Part shown: positions 15,187 to 21,492 of the stretch, piece after piece
Numbering within the stretch: the first letter of the stretch is position 1
How the letters are laid out: each line of letters starts with the position of its first letter
NCBI GenBank assembly: GCA_035544315.1
Contig: DATKGB010000154.1
Span: forward strand, 1 to 25,781
Origin: JALYSX01 sp035544315
Lineage (GTDB): Bacteria; Vulcanimicrobiota; Vulcanimicrobiia; Vulcanimicrobiales; Vulcanimicrobiaceae
Length of the DNA: 25,781 bases
Direction of reading: 5' to 3'
Notes under the pieces: generated by a model
Seen by the model: only the letters and a program-made list of their open reading frames with translations
Told to the model about the DNA's origin: nothing
Databases searched by the model: none
Translations under genes and position numbers: made by a program

Positions 15187-16049
15187 GCGAGCAGATCGTC
15201 GAACGCGATGCCGCCGGGTGCGACCAGGTATGCGATGCCGCCCGAACGCTGCCAAATGCGTTCGAGGGCCGCTCGCGGATAGACGACGGATAAGTTGGGA
15301 TGAGCGGGATCGTTGATCGCGCAGTCGCCGTTGGCAGTGAACCCGCGCAAGACGGCCAGATGCCCGTCGGAGTGTTCCAGCGGCGCGCCCGGAAGTTCGC
15401 CGGCGCTCCAACTATAGGAAATCGCGATCGGCAAACCGCGTTCGATACAGCGTTGCGCGCGTTCCAACCCGTCGAGGTGTGCGACGACGGCGTAGAAACC
15501 GAGGCTGCCGCTATAGGCGACGTTGAAGGACCAGTTTCCGGTGCCGTTATAGGCACGGTCGAGGACGCGCGCGGCGGTTTCGTGCGTCGGAATGTCGATA
15601 CCGTGGTACTCGTGCAACATCGCCAGGCTGGTGGGACTGCACCAGCCATGTTCGCCGTCGACGTCGTATTGCGAACGGGCGGGAACGTCGAGGATCATCG
15701 CATCGCGCGCGTAGGGCAGCGACGTTCGCGGCGTTACCGGCGTGGAGAACGCGACCAACTCAAACTCGCCCCCGTCGATGCGTACGTCCACACCGTCGAT
15801 CGGCTGGTCCACGGTCACGATGTCGGTTTGAACGTTCAGGCCGTCCCGCTGCGGACCGAGCGAACGTCGCCCGGATCCGTTCCATTCGAAGAGTTCGATC
15901 CAATCGCCGTCGGGTTCGTGCGCTCGCAGCAGACGAATGGCAACGCTGCCGGCCAGCGCGTGCGCGTTCCAACTCAAGACCCCGCTGCGCGCCGGCTCGA
16001 ATAGCAGGCGTGCTTGCGAGCCAGCGTTCAACGCGTAAGCGAAACCCAT
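15183..16049 (-). CDS. C39-like cysteine peptidase domain protein
   Basis: A 288-residue protein in two parts. Residues 1-115 look like a beta-rich N-terminal domain. Residues 120-285 form a papain-fold C39-like domain: VPARSQYDVDGEHGWCSPTS with the candidate nucleophile C137, DGHLAVLRGF with H230, and INDPAHPN with D247, in the Cys-His-Asp order of the family. I see no signal peptide or membrane segment, so it may act in the cytoplasm. This is unlike exported C39-like proteins of Actinobacteria. It lies ten bases after a peptide-binding lipoprotein and two genes from DgcN/DgcA-like enzymes, so a role in cutting imported or murein-derived peptides is a fair inference. GGAGAG a few bases before the ATG supports the start. 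Confidence 0.8.
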   Translation of the reverse strand: MGFAYALNAGSQARLLFEPARSGVLSWNAHALAGSVAIRLLRAHEPDGDWIELFEWNGSGRRSLGPQRDGLNVQTDIVTVDQPIDGVDVRIDGGEFELVAFSTPVTPRTSLPYARDAMILDVPARSQYDVDGEHGWCSPTSLAMLHEYHGIDIPTHETAARVLDRAYNGTGNWSFNVAYSGSLGFYAVVAHLDGLERAQRCIERGLPIAISYSWSAGELPGAPLEHSDGHLAVLRGFTANGDCAINDPAHPNLSVVYPRAALERIWQRSGGIAYLVAPGGIAFDDLLA

Positions 16050-16059
16050 CGCTCTCCGT

Positions 16060-17688
16060 TTAAATCGACCATTGCCACGAGTTCCAGGAATCCAGGAGGA
16101 AGGCGGCCGGATCGTAGTTCTTTACGTCGCTGTTGGTTGCGGTGTATTGATTTTCCCAATAGAAGAACACCGCGGGAACCAATTGATGGATGCGCTCTTC
16201 TTCGCGTTGATAGAGCCTCTTACGAACGGCTTGATCGAAGGTCCTCTCGGCGGCAAGCGACGTTTGGTCAACGATCGGATCGCGCAGCCACGACGTGTTG
16301 GCGCCGTGTGGCGGAATTTCGGAACCCGCCCAGTTGCCCGAGTTGTCGGGATCGTTGCCGTTGAGATAGACCGTCCACTCCATGTCGTAATTACCGGTGT
16401 AGAGTGGTCCGGTTCGAGCGAATAGCACGTTGACGGGGTAGTTGCGAATCTGGATGTCGAAACCGGCTTGACGCAGCATGCCCTGAATCACGACTTCGGC
16501 TTGGGCGTTTTCGGGTTTGTTGGTTCCGCTCGAAAGATAGAGTTGCAGCTTGGCGCCTTTTGCATTTTTCATGATGCCGTCGGGACCGGGCGTCCAACCG
16601 GCCGCTTTGAGCAACCGCTTGGCGTTGGCGACGTCGTACGGATAGCGCGGAATGGTGGGTGCCGCCCAAGACTGGGGGAAGACGTCGCTGGTAGCGAGCA
16701 GATTGTAACCGTGATAGACGGTGTCGTTGATATTCTTCCAGTCGACCGCTTCGGCGATCGCCAGACGGACGCGCACGTCGTGCAAGAATGGTCGATTGGT
16801 GTTGAACTGCAGGTGGCGCCAGTTGGCGACCAACCGTTTATCGATAGTGATCCCTTGAATCTCATGGAGATGCTGAATCGAATTCTCGTTGACGGCGGCG
16901 TAAACGTCGATCTCGTGCGTTCGCAACTGGGTAAAGAGAGTGCTGGCATTGGGAATAACGCTCCAGACGATTTTCTTGAGCCCCGGCTTGCCGCGGAAGT
17001 AGTACGGGTTGGGTGCAAAATTCAGCGACGAGTCGTGAGTCCACTTGGTCAATACGTACGGGCCGCTGGAGAGCGGCGCGTTGTTGAACGACACGCGATT
17101 CAGATCGGCGTAGCGTGCGAGAATATGCGCGGGCAGCGGCGGGTAGCCGCTTCCGCCGGGCCCCAGGATGCCTAGCACCGCGACGCTTGGCACGCGCAGA
17201 CGTATGACGATCGTGTAAGGATCGGGCGCTCGAGCCGAGGCGATATCGTCCCATCCGTACTGCGTTTTAACGTTGTTCGCTTTATTGAACACCGCGCGAT
17301 AGGTGAACATCCAGTCGGCCGATGTCAGCGCGGTGCCGTCCGCCCATTTTGCATCGCGACGCAAATGAATCGTAATCGTTTTCTGGTCTTTGCTGATGCC
17401 GCCATTGGTGAGGCTGGGGACTGCCGTGGCCAGATCCGGGAAATAGTTGCCGTATTGGTCGAAGCGCAAGACGTACGAGAAGATCAAACCGAACGTAAGG
17501 TCGGCGGCCGCATCGTTGGAATATAGCGGATTGAGGCTGTCGGGTTGATCGGGTTCTCCCAGCCGCAGCGTTCCAGGGATAGTCCAAGAATTTCGTCCGG
17601 TGCCGTTGCCGCCGGTTTGGGCACGCGTGCAGCCTGCGAACACCGCCGCGCACAGCGCGATACAGACCAGCTGACGGAAGTAGTTCAT
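16060..17688 (-). CDS. Periplasmic peptide-binding lipoprotein of an ABC importer (family 5)
   Basis: A 542-residue solute-binding protein of the DppA/OppA type. The N-terminus is a lipoprotein signal ending FAGC, with C20 as the likely lipidated residue. It then has GTLRLGEPDQPDSLNPLYSN, the strand-forming start of this family, DGTALTSADWMFTYRAVFN (the SBP_bac_5 signature region), LSSGPYVLTKW and VRLAIAEAVDWKNI. Oligopeptides or dipeptides are the usual ligands. No permease or ATPase genes are next to it, so it must share an importer encoded elsewhere. Its ATG overlaps the DUF1611 stop (ATGA), and a strong GGAGGT sits six bases upstream. The neighbours suggest it binds peptides containing D- or L-glutamate, which is inference. 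Confidence 0.92.
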   Translation of the reverse strand: MNYFRQLVCIALCAAVFAGCTRAQTGGNGTGRNSWTIPGTLRLGEPDQPDSLNPLYSNDAAADLTFGLIFSYVLRFDQYGNYFPDLATAVPSLTNGGISKDQKTITIHLRRDAKWADGTALTSADWMFTYRAVFNKANNVKTQYGWDDIASARAPDPYTIVIRLRVPSVAVLGILGPGGSGYPPLPAHILARYADLNRVSFNNAPLSSGPYVLTKWTHDSSLNFAPNPYYFRGKPGLKKIVWSVIPNASTLFTQLRTHEIDVYAAVNENSIQHLHEIQGITIDKRLVANWRHLQFNTNRPFLHDVRVRLAIAEAVDWKNINDTVYHGYNLLATSDVFPQSWAAPTIPRYPYDVANAKRLLKAAGWTPGPDGIMKNAKGAKLQLYLSSGTNKPENAQAEVVIQGMLRQAGFDIQIRNYPVNVLFARTGPLYTGNYDMEWTVYLNGNDPDNSGNWAGSEIPPHGANTSWLRDPIVDQTSLAAERTFDQAVRKRLYQREEERIHQLVPAVFFYWENQYTATNSDVKNYDPAAFLLDSWNSWQWSI

Positions 17689-18752
17689 CGATTGACCTCC
17701 ACCAATGGACGACGTTTGCTGAGATGGGGAAAGACCGCGTCGTAGAGCGCTTGGGGCCCGAACCGTACGACATCGTCGGCCGGCAAGCCGGTTTCGGCCC
17801 GCGCGCGTTCGACCTGCTCGCGCGCAGCCGCGTCGTCGAGTCCGTGCGTGTTGAGCGCGATGCCGACGACTTGCGCCGGTTTGACGCTCGCGCAGAGTTG
17901 CTCGTGCAAGCGGATCAACTCGCGGTAGCCCAGTACCGGCGTATTGAAAATCTCCATCCGCTCGTGCGGCTGACGGCAGACCAAGATCAGCGCGTCGGGC
18001 GCGCAGCCGTAGAGCAACGAAAGGGTGACCGGCGCGTAGGCGGGATGATTGATCGCGCCTTGACCTTCGACCACGATCGTGTCGGGATCGTTAGCCGCCG
18101 CCTGGAGGACGAGCCGTTCGCATGCGCCGGTAGCGAAGTCGGAGATCACGCGGTCGACCGACATGCCCCAGCCGGCGATCATGACGCCCGTTTGTCCGGT
18201 CGGGACGAACGCGGCGCGCGATCCGCGCATTTGCGCGGCGCGGCAGAGTTCGAGCGCGACGGTCATCTTGCCGACCGCGCAATCGTTGCCGACGGCTAGC
18301 ACGACCGGCGGTTTCACGTCATAGACGGCGCCCCTAAAAAGCGGGACGGCGGGAACGCTTCGGACGTCCCACAGATTCGCGCCGCTCCGCGCGGCGGCTC
18401 GGACAAACTCCGGATCGTCGGCGAGCATTTCGTGCAAGCCGCTGACGATCTCGAGTTTGGCATCGATCGCCGCGAGGATGTCGCTGCGCCATGAAGATGG
18501 GAGCGCGCCGCCCTTGGGCGCCGTCCCGATCAACAGCGAGGTCGGATGAAACGCCAACCCCTGCGCGATCGACGCGACGATCGGCGCGTCGCTCTCCAAA
18601 TACGGCACGACGTCGCGTACGCGCTTGCCCGCACGATCGGGATCGAGCACCGCGGCGATCTCGTCGGTGCCGTAACGGATGACGCCATGTGCCGTCTTCG
18701 CGTTATCGACAAAAACGCCGGAAGCTAAGACGAGATACCTCCGCTTTTGCAT
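17685..18752 (-). CDS. dgcN: DUF1611 P-loop protein, DgcN-like (D-glutamate N-acetyltransferase family)
   Basis: A 355-residue cytoplasmic protein of the DUF1611 family. The N-terminal domain (1-145) begins YLVLASGVFVDNAKTAHGVIRYG. The C-terminal P-loop domain has VLAVGNDCAVGKMTVALEL, with G155 to T164 as the Walker A loop, followed by FVPTGQTGVMIAGWG and VVEGQGAINHPAYAPVTLSL. In marine bacteria a DUF1611 protein, DgcN, was shown to act with the epimerase-family enzyme DgcA in D-glutamate use: DgcN N-acetylates D-glutamate and DgcA racemises the product. Here the two are adjacent, two bases apart, in the order DgcA-DgcN, so the same pair is likely. The exact reaction is inferred from that precedent. 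Confidence 0.75.
   Translation of the reverse strand: MQKRRYLVLASGVFVDNAKTAHGVIRYGTDEIAAVLDPDRAGKRVRDVVPYLESDAPIVASIAQGLAFHPTSLLIGTAPKGGALPSSWRSDILAAIDAKLEIVSGLHEMLADDPEFVRAAARSGANLWDVRSVPAVPLFRGAVYDVKPPVVLAVGNDCAVGKMTVALELCRAAQMRGSRAAFVPTGQTGVMIAGWGMSVDRVISDFATGACERLVLQAAANDPDTIVVEGQGAINHPAYAPVTLSLLYGCAPDALILVCRQPHERMEIFNTPVLGYRELIRLHEQLCASVKPAQVVGIALNTHGLDDAAAREQVERARAETGLPADDVVRFGPQALYDAVFPHLSKRRPLVEVNR
17695..17700 (-). promoter_or_regulatory. Strong ribosome-binding site for the peptide-binding lipoprotein
   Basis: The minus strand reads GGAGGT here, six bases before the ATG at 17688 and inside the last codons of the DUF1611 gene. It is one of the best Shine-Dalgarno matches in the window. 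It fixes the start of the lipoprotein and suggests that this abundant periplasmic protein is translated more strongly than its coupled neighbours. Confidence 0.7.
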
Positions 18753-18754
18753 CG

Positions 18755-19774
18755 TTACGTAACGGCAACCTTTTCGGTGACGCCGAGGCCGGGGCCGTCG
18801 TTGAGAACGATCTTGCCTGCATCGTAGGTGATGCCGTCAAACGGATCGTGCGCGGTGAGGAACGGACCGTCGATGTCGGCCCAGTCGACCAGCGGCGAGA
18901 GATGGGCGGCGGCGCTCGCGGAAATCTGCGACTCGACCATGCAGCCGAGCATGACCTTCATCCCCAACGCGCGCGCGACGTGAATCATCTTGAGCGCTTC
19001 GCGGATGCCGCCGCATTTGGCCAGTTTGATGTTAATGCCGTCGACGCAGCCATGCAACGCCGGCAGGTCGTTGACGGAACGCGAATCTTCATCGGTCACG
19101 ATCGGAATCTTCGAGCGCTCGCGGATATAGCGCAAACCGGCGGGATTGCCCGCGGGAATCGGCTGTTCGCAGAATTCGATATCGAAGCGCGCGATCTCGC
19201 CCAGAATCTCGACGGCTTGTTCGGGGTTCCAGCCTTCGTTGGCGTCCAAGCGAATCGTCCCGGCGTAGTGCGAGCGGATCAGCTCGACCATCGCGATCTC
19301 TTCGCGCGCGCTGCCGATGCCGAGCTTGACTTTCATGACCGGATGGTCGCCGATATCGGCGATCTTCGCGAGGGTCAGTTCCGGATCCGAAATGCCGATG
19401 GTGAAGGAGGTTTGGGGCGTCTTGGACGGATCCAAACCGAGCAGTTCGTAGAGCGGCTTGCCGAGATCTTTACCGATCAAATCGTGCAGCGCGATATCCA
19501 AACCGCAGCGTGCGGCCGGCGCAATCGCCGGATCGAGAATCTCTTCGAGGCGATACGGATTCTCGAAATCGGGCGGATGCGCGTCGAAATAGGTTCGAAC
19601 CGACTCGACGGTTTCGTCGTAGCGGGTCAGCGGAACGCTTTCGCCCAGTCCCTCGAGGCCGTTCCAGCCTAGCCGAAAAAGCACGGTGCGCGCGATGCGC
19701 TCTTCGCCACGCGCGATCTTGAACGGGTGCTTGAGCGCAAGCTCGAGAGCCGAGGTTGAGAACGCGACGGTCAT
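18755..19774 (-). CDS. dgcA: Enolase-superfamily dipeptide / N-acylglutamate epimerase, DgcA-like
   Basis: A 339-residue enzyme of the L-Ala-D/L-Glu epimerase group in the muconate-lactonising subgroup of the enolase superfamily. The full catalytic set is present: K148 and K150 in MKVKLG, metal ligands D177 (RLDANEGW), E203 (CEQP) and D228 (IVTDED), and K250 in INIKLAKCGG. It would epimerise L-Ala-D-Glu from peptidoglycan, or N-acetyl-D-glutamate if it is a true DgcA; the neighbouring DUF1611 gene favours the latter or a related step. ATG 19774 is used as the start. A TTG 15 bases upstream (adding five residues) is possible. Neither has a clear ribosome-binding site. It is the first gene of the minus-strand run, preceded by a 265-base gap. 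Confidence 0.88.
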   Translation of the reverse strand: MTVAFSTSALELALKHPFKIARGEERIARTVLFRLGWNGLEGLGESVPLTRYDETVESVRTYFDAHPPDFENPYRLEEILDPAIAPAARCGLDIALHDLIGKDLGKPLYELLGLDPSKTPQTSFTIGISDPELTLAKIADIGDHPVMKVKLGIGSAREEIAMVELIRSHYAGTIRLDANEGWNPEQAVEILGEIARFDIEFCEQPIPAGNPAGLRYIRERSKIPIVTDEDSRSVNDLPALHGCVDGINIKLAKCGGIREALKMIHVARALGMKVMLGCMVESQISASAAAHLSPLVDWADIDGPFLTAHDPFDGITYDAGKIVLNDGPGLGVTEKVAVT

Positions 19775-20039
19775 GAGAGGCGGTTTCAACCCTACGCACG
19801 GCGTTCCTCGGGCGCTCGCTTGACGAGAAAGCGCTCGTCCTGCTTGACGTAGGTGGTACCGTTAAGGGGCGTTCGACTGCGCGTAGCGCGCAACGTGCCA
19901 TAGGTGCTGGACCAACGTTAAGACCAAGGGAGCATCAGCTCCGGAAACGATGGTGTGGGTTTGGGCAAATGCCTACCACGCCGGCGCCCGGGCCGCACCC
20001 ACCTGCGAGAAAGCAGGTTCAAACCTCGCACGGCAGACG
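19775..20039. other. 265-base intergenic region rich in hairpins; unidentified structured RNA or gene remnant
   Basis: This is the only long gap in the window. Perfect or near-perfect stems are: GACGAG/CTCGTC (19822-19827 with 19834-19839); TGCGCG/CGCGCA around a three-base loop (19878-19892); GGAGC/GCTCC around ATCA (19929-19942); GGTGTGG/CCACGCC (19952-19958 with 19976-19982), enclosing GGC/GCC (19964-19966 with 19971-19973); and ACCTGC/GCAGGT around GAGAAA (20001-20018). A T-loop-like GGTTCAAACC lies at 20016-20025. None of this matches a tRNA, tmRNA, SRP RNA, RNase P RNA or riboswitch that I can recognise. The minus strand also has two protein-like frames here (19862-19972 and 19792-19917) offset by one base. 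Transcript orientation is unknown; on the minus strand it would be the leader of dgcA. Confidence 0.35.
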
Positions 20040-20744
20040 CTACATGCGGTCGAACCACTCAACGCGCCATGCTTGCATACGCGTTCTTATTTTGTCGGCG
20101 TCGCCCAATCCGCCGGCATCGTCGAGCGCGATGTAGCCAAGGAATTCACCATAGCGCGCAAGCAGCGTCGGCAGGTCGTCCGACACTTGGCTCCAGAGCA
20201 ACACGACTTTGTCGGGCAGGGAGGCGGGATCGCTGGCAGCGTCCAGAGCGGCGGGTTCGAGTCCGTAGCGCAACCAAGCCGAATCGGCTTCCTTGGCGAC
20301 CCGCTTGAGATCGGCGGTGGTGGCGGCGTACGTCCCCGGCGCATTGCGCAGGGCGAGCGTGACGTTGGCAGCCTTGGCCAGCGTCGTTGCGCTCCCCAGA
20401 CGCTCGCGTTGCACGCTCCACGGTGCGGCGCTCTCGCGGCCCAGGCGAGCGGCGATCAGCGGCGCTCCCAGTGCCAACGCGATATCGATCGTCGCGCGCA
20501 GCCCCGCATCGTCCGAAGCAAAGAAGCCATCGTCGGCGACGGCGGCAATGTCCAGTCCGAGGTCGACGGCCATCTTGGCAATTTGGGCGAGGTAGTCGCT
20601 ATCGGTGCGCGGAAAGTGCGCAACGTCCAGGACGACGCCGTCGCAAGCGAGCCGTCGAGCACACATCTCGACGAACTCGATCTGCGTCAAGTCTCCGCGC
20701 TCGATCGCGCGGGAAAAGGCGCTGCTCGCGCAAGCCAGCTTCAT
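20040..20744 (-). CDS. Xylose-isomerase-like TIM-barrel protein with missing metal ligands
   Basis: A 234-residue protein that looks like a small sugar-phosphate isomerase/epimerase (AP-endonuclease-2 TIM barrel). It begins MKLACASSAF, has repeated beta-alpha units (GVVLDVAHFPR, LDIAAVADDGFF, APLIAARLG) and has VTLALRNAPGTYAATTADLK. Members of this group normally have Glu in 'xLENHxG' for the divalent metal. Here the equivalent is R133 in LALRNAPG. Later ligand positions (ARYGEFLGYIALDDAGG) also look altered, so it may be inactive as an isomerase or have a new role. The ATG at 20744 has GAAGG nine bases upstream. It is divergent from rpiB, with 40 bases between starts, and is separated from dgcA by the 265-base gap, so it is probably its own transcription unit. 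Confidence 0.72.
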   Translation of the reverse strand: MKLACASSAFSRAIERGDLTQIEFVEMCARRLACDGVVLDVAHFPRTDSDYLAQIAKMAVDLGLDIAAVADDGFFASDDAGLRATIDIALALGAPLIAARLGRESAAPWSVQRERLGSATTLAKAANVTLALRNAPGTYAATTADLKRVAKEADSAWLRYGLEPAALDAASDPASLPDKVVLLWSQVSDDLPTLLARYGEFLGYIALDDAGGLGDADKIRTRMQAWRVEWFDRM

Positions 20745-20784
20745 CGGCGTCAGCCTTCGCTCGCACAGCAGAGAGCCCTTTGAA
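20745..20784. promoter_or_regulatory. Short divergent region between the TIM-barrel gene and rpiB
   Basis: Only 40 bases separate the two starts, and both ribosome-binding sites lie in it: GAAGG for the minus-strand gene, and GAGAG at 20771-20775, nine bases before the rpiB GTG. That leaves no room for two full promoters, so at least one promoter must lie inside the opposite gene's coding sequence. No clear -35/-10 pair is visible. Confidence 0.35.
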
Positions 20785-21297
20785 GTGAAGATTGCCGTTG
20801 GAGCCGATCACGCCGGTTTTGAATACAAAGACCGCATCGCCGCCGAGCTGCGCAGGCAGGGTCACGACGTGCTGGATTTCGGTACGCACGACGCGACGCC
20901 GGTCGACTATCCGCAGTACGGCTACGCCGTCGGCGAAGCCGTCGCAGCGGGACACGCCGACCGCGGTATCGTCGTGTGCGGTTCGTCGTTGGGCATCGCG
21001 ATGGCAGCCAACAAAGTTCCGGGCGTGCGCTGCGCGCCCGTCACCGAAACGCTTTCAGCCGAATTAGCGCGCCGTCATAACGACGCCAACGTACTGGCGA
21101 TCTCCGAACGGCTGACCGGCTGGGAGATGGTCGAAGCGATCGTCCCCATCTTTCTGACGACGCCGTTTGACGGCGGCCGCCACGCGCATCGCGTCGAGCA
21201 GTTGTTCGAGTACGGCGACGCGCAAGCCGCGCGCACGCTTAAAGACATCGAAGCGGGCGCCGTCACCGACGCCAAGACGCCCAAGGATTTACTGTAA
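20785..21297 (+). CDS. rpiB: Ribose-5-phosphate isomerase B family protein
   Basis: Interconverts ribose 5-phosphate and ribulose 5-phosphate, or a related aldose/ketose phosphate. The 170-residue protein has the RpiB/LacAB layout: GADHAGFEYK with D8 and H9, DYPQYGYAVGEAV, the active-site segment IVVCGSSLGIAMAANKVPGV with C65, ELARRHNDANVLAIS with H98, and the C-terminal TPFDGGRHAHRVEQL. In E. coli-type RpiB the loop is CGTGxG; here it is CGSSLG, so the catalytic-loop Thr becomes Ser and the next Gly becomes Ser. The start is a GTG placed right before the first strand. It heads the plus-strand run to the right edge. Confidence 0.9.
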   Translation: MKIAVGADHAGFEYKDRIAAELRRQGHDVLDFGTHDATPVDYPQYGYAVGEAVAAGHADRGIVVCGSSLGIAMAANKVPGVRCAPVTETLSAELARRHNDANVLAISERLTGWEMVEAIVPIFLTTPFDGGRHAHRVEQLFEYGDAQAARTLKDIEAGAVTDAKTPKDLL

Positions 21298-21298
21298 G

Positions 21299-21478
21299 GT
21301 GCTTAAAGCGCTGGGTCGCGTCGTCGTTGGGGTGCTGCTCGTCATGGTCGGCTTTCACGCGATTCGCGGGTCGATATACTTCGCGGGCATCCTGTTCCTG
21401 ATCGCTGCCGTGTTGATCGCAACGGCCTTCGCAAGCTTTCGCGCCCCGGTTCCGCCGCTCACTTCTCCTAAGAAATAA
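21299..21478 (+). CDS. Small two-helix membrane protein of unknown function
   Basis: A 59-residue protein from a GTG one base after the rpiB stop, with AAGGA eleven bases upstream. Residues 7-19 (RVVVGVLLVMVGF) and 28-46 (FAGILFLIAAVLIATAFAS) are two hydrophobic stretches separated by a short HAIRGSIY turn, followed by a Pro/Lys tail ending PLTSPKK. I recognise no family. A longer upstream frame lies inside rpiB and is a shadow. The balanced hydrophobic composition and exact fit between rpiB and glyA make it likely to be a real gene. Confidence 0.6.
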   Translation: MLKALGRVVVGVLLVMVGFHAIRGSIYFAGILFLIAAVLIATAFASFRAPVPPLTSPKK

Positions 21479-21492
21479 GATAAGAGTACGCC

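Noticed and set aside
19851..19860. AGGTGGTACC resembling a T-box antiterminator
   Set aside because: No specifier stem, no terminator with a T-run, and no aminoacyl-tRNA synthetase or amino-acid gene downstream on that strand.
20001..20040. T-arm-like GGTTCAAACC suggesting a tRNA or tmRNA 3' end
   Set aside because: The T-stem has a mismatch, there is no complementary acceptor strand at the right distance, no anticodon arm and no CCA end.
19950..20783. 277-residue plus-strand frame over the gap and the isomerase-like gene
   Set aside because: No recognisable domain and shadow-like composition; the minus-strand TIM-barrel frame has a proper start and ribosome-binding site.
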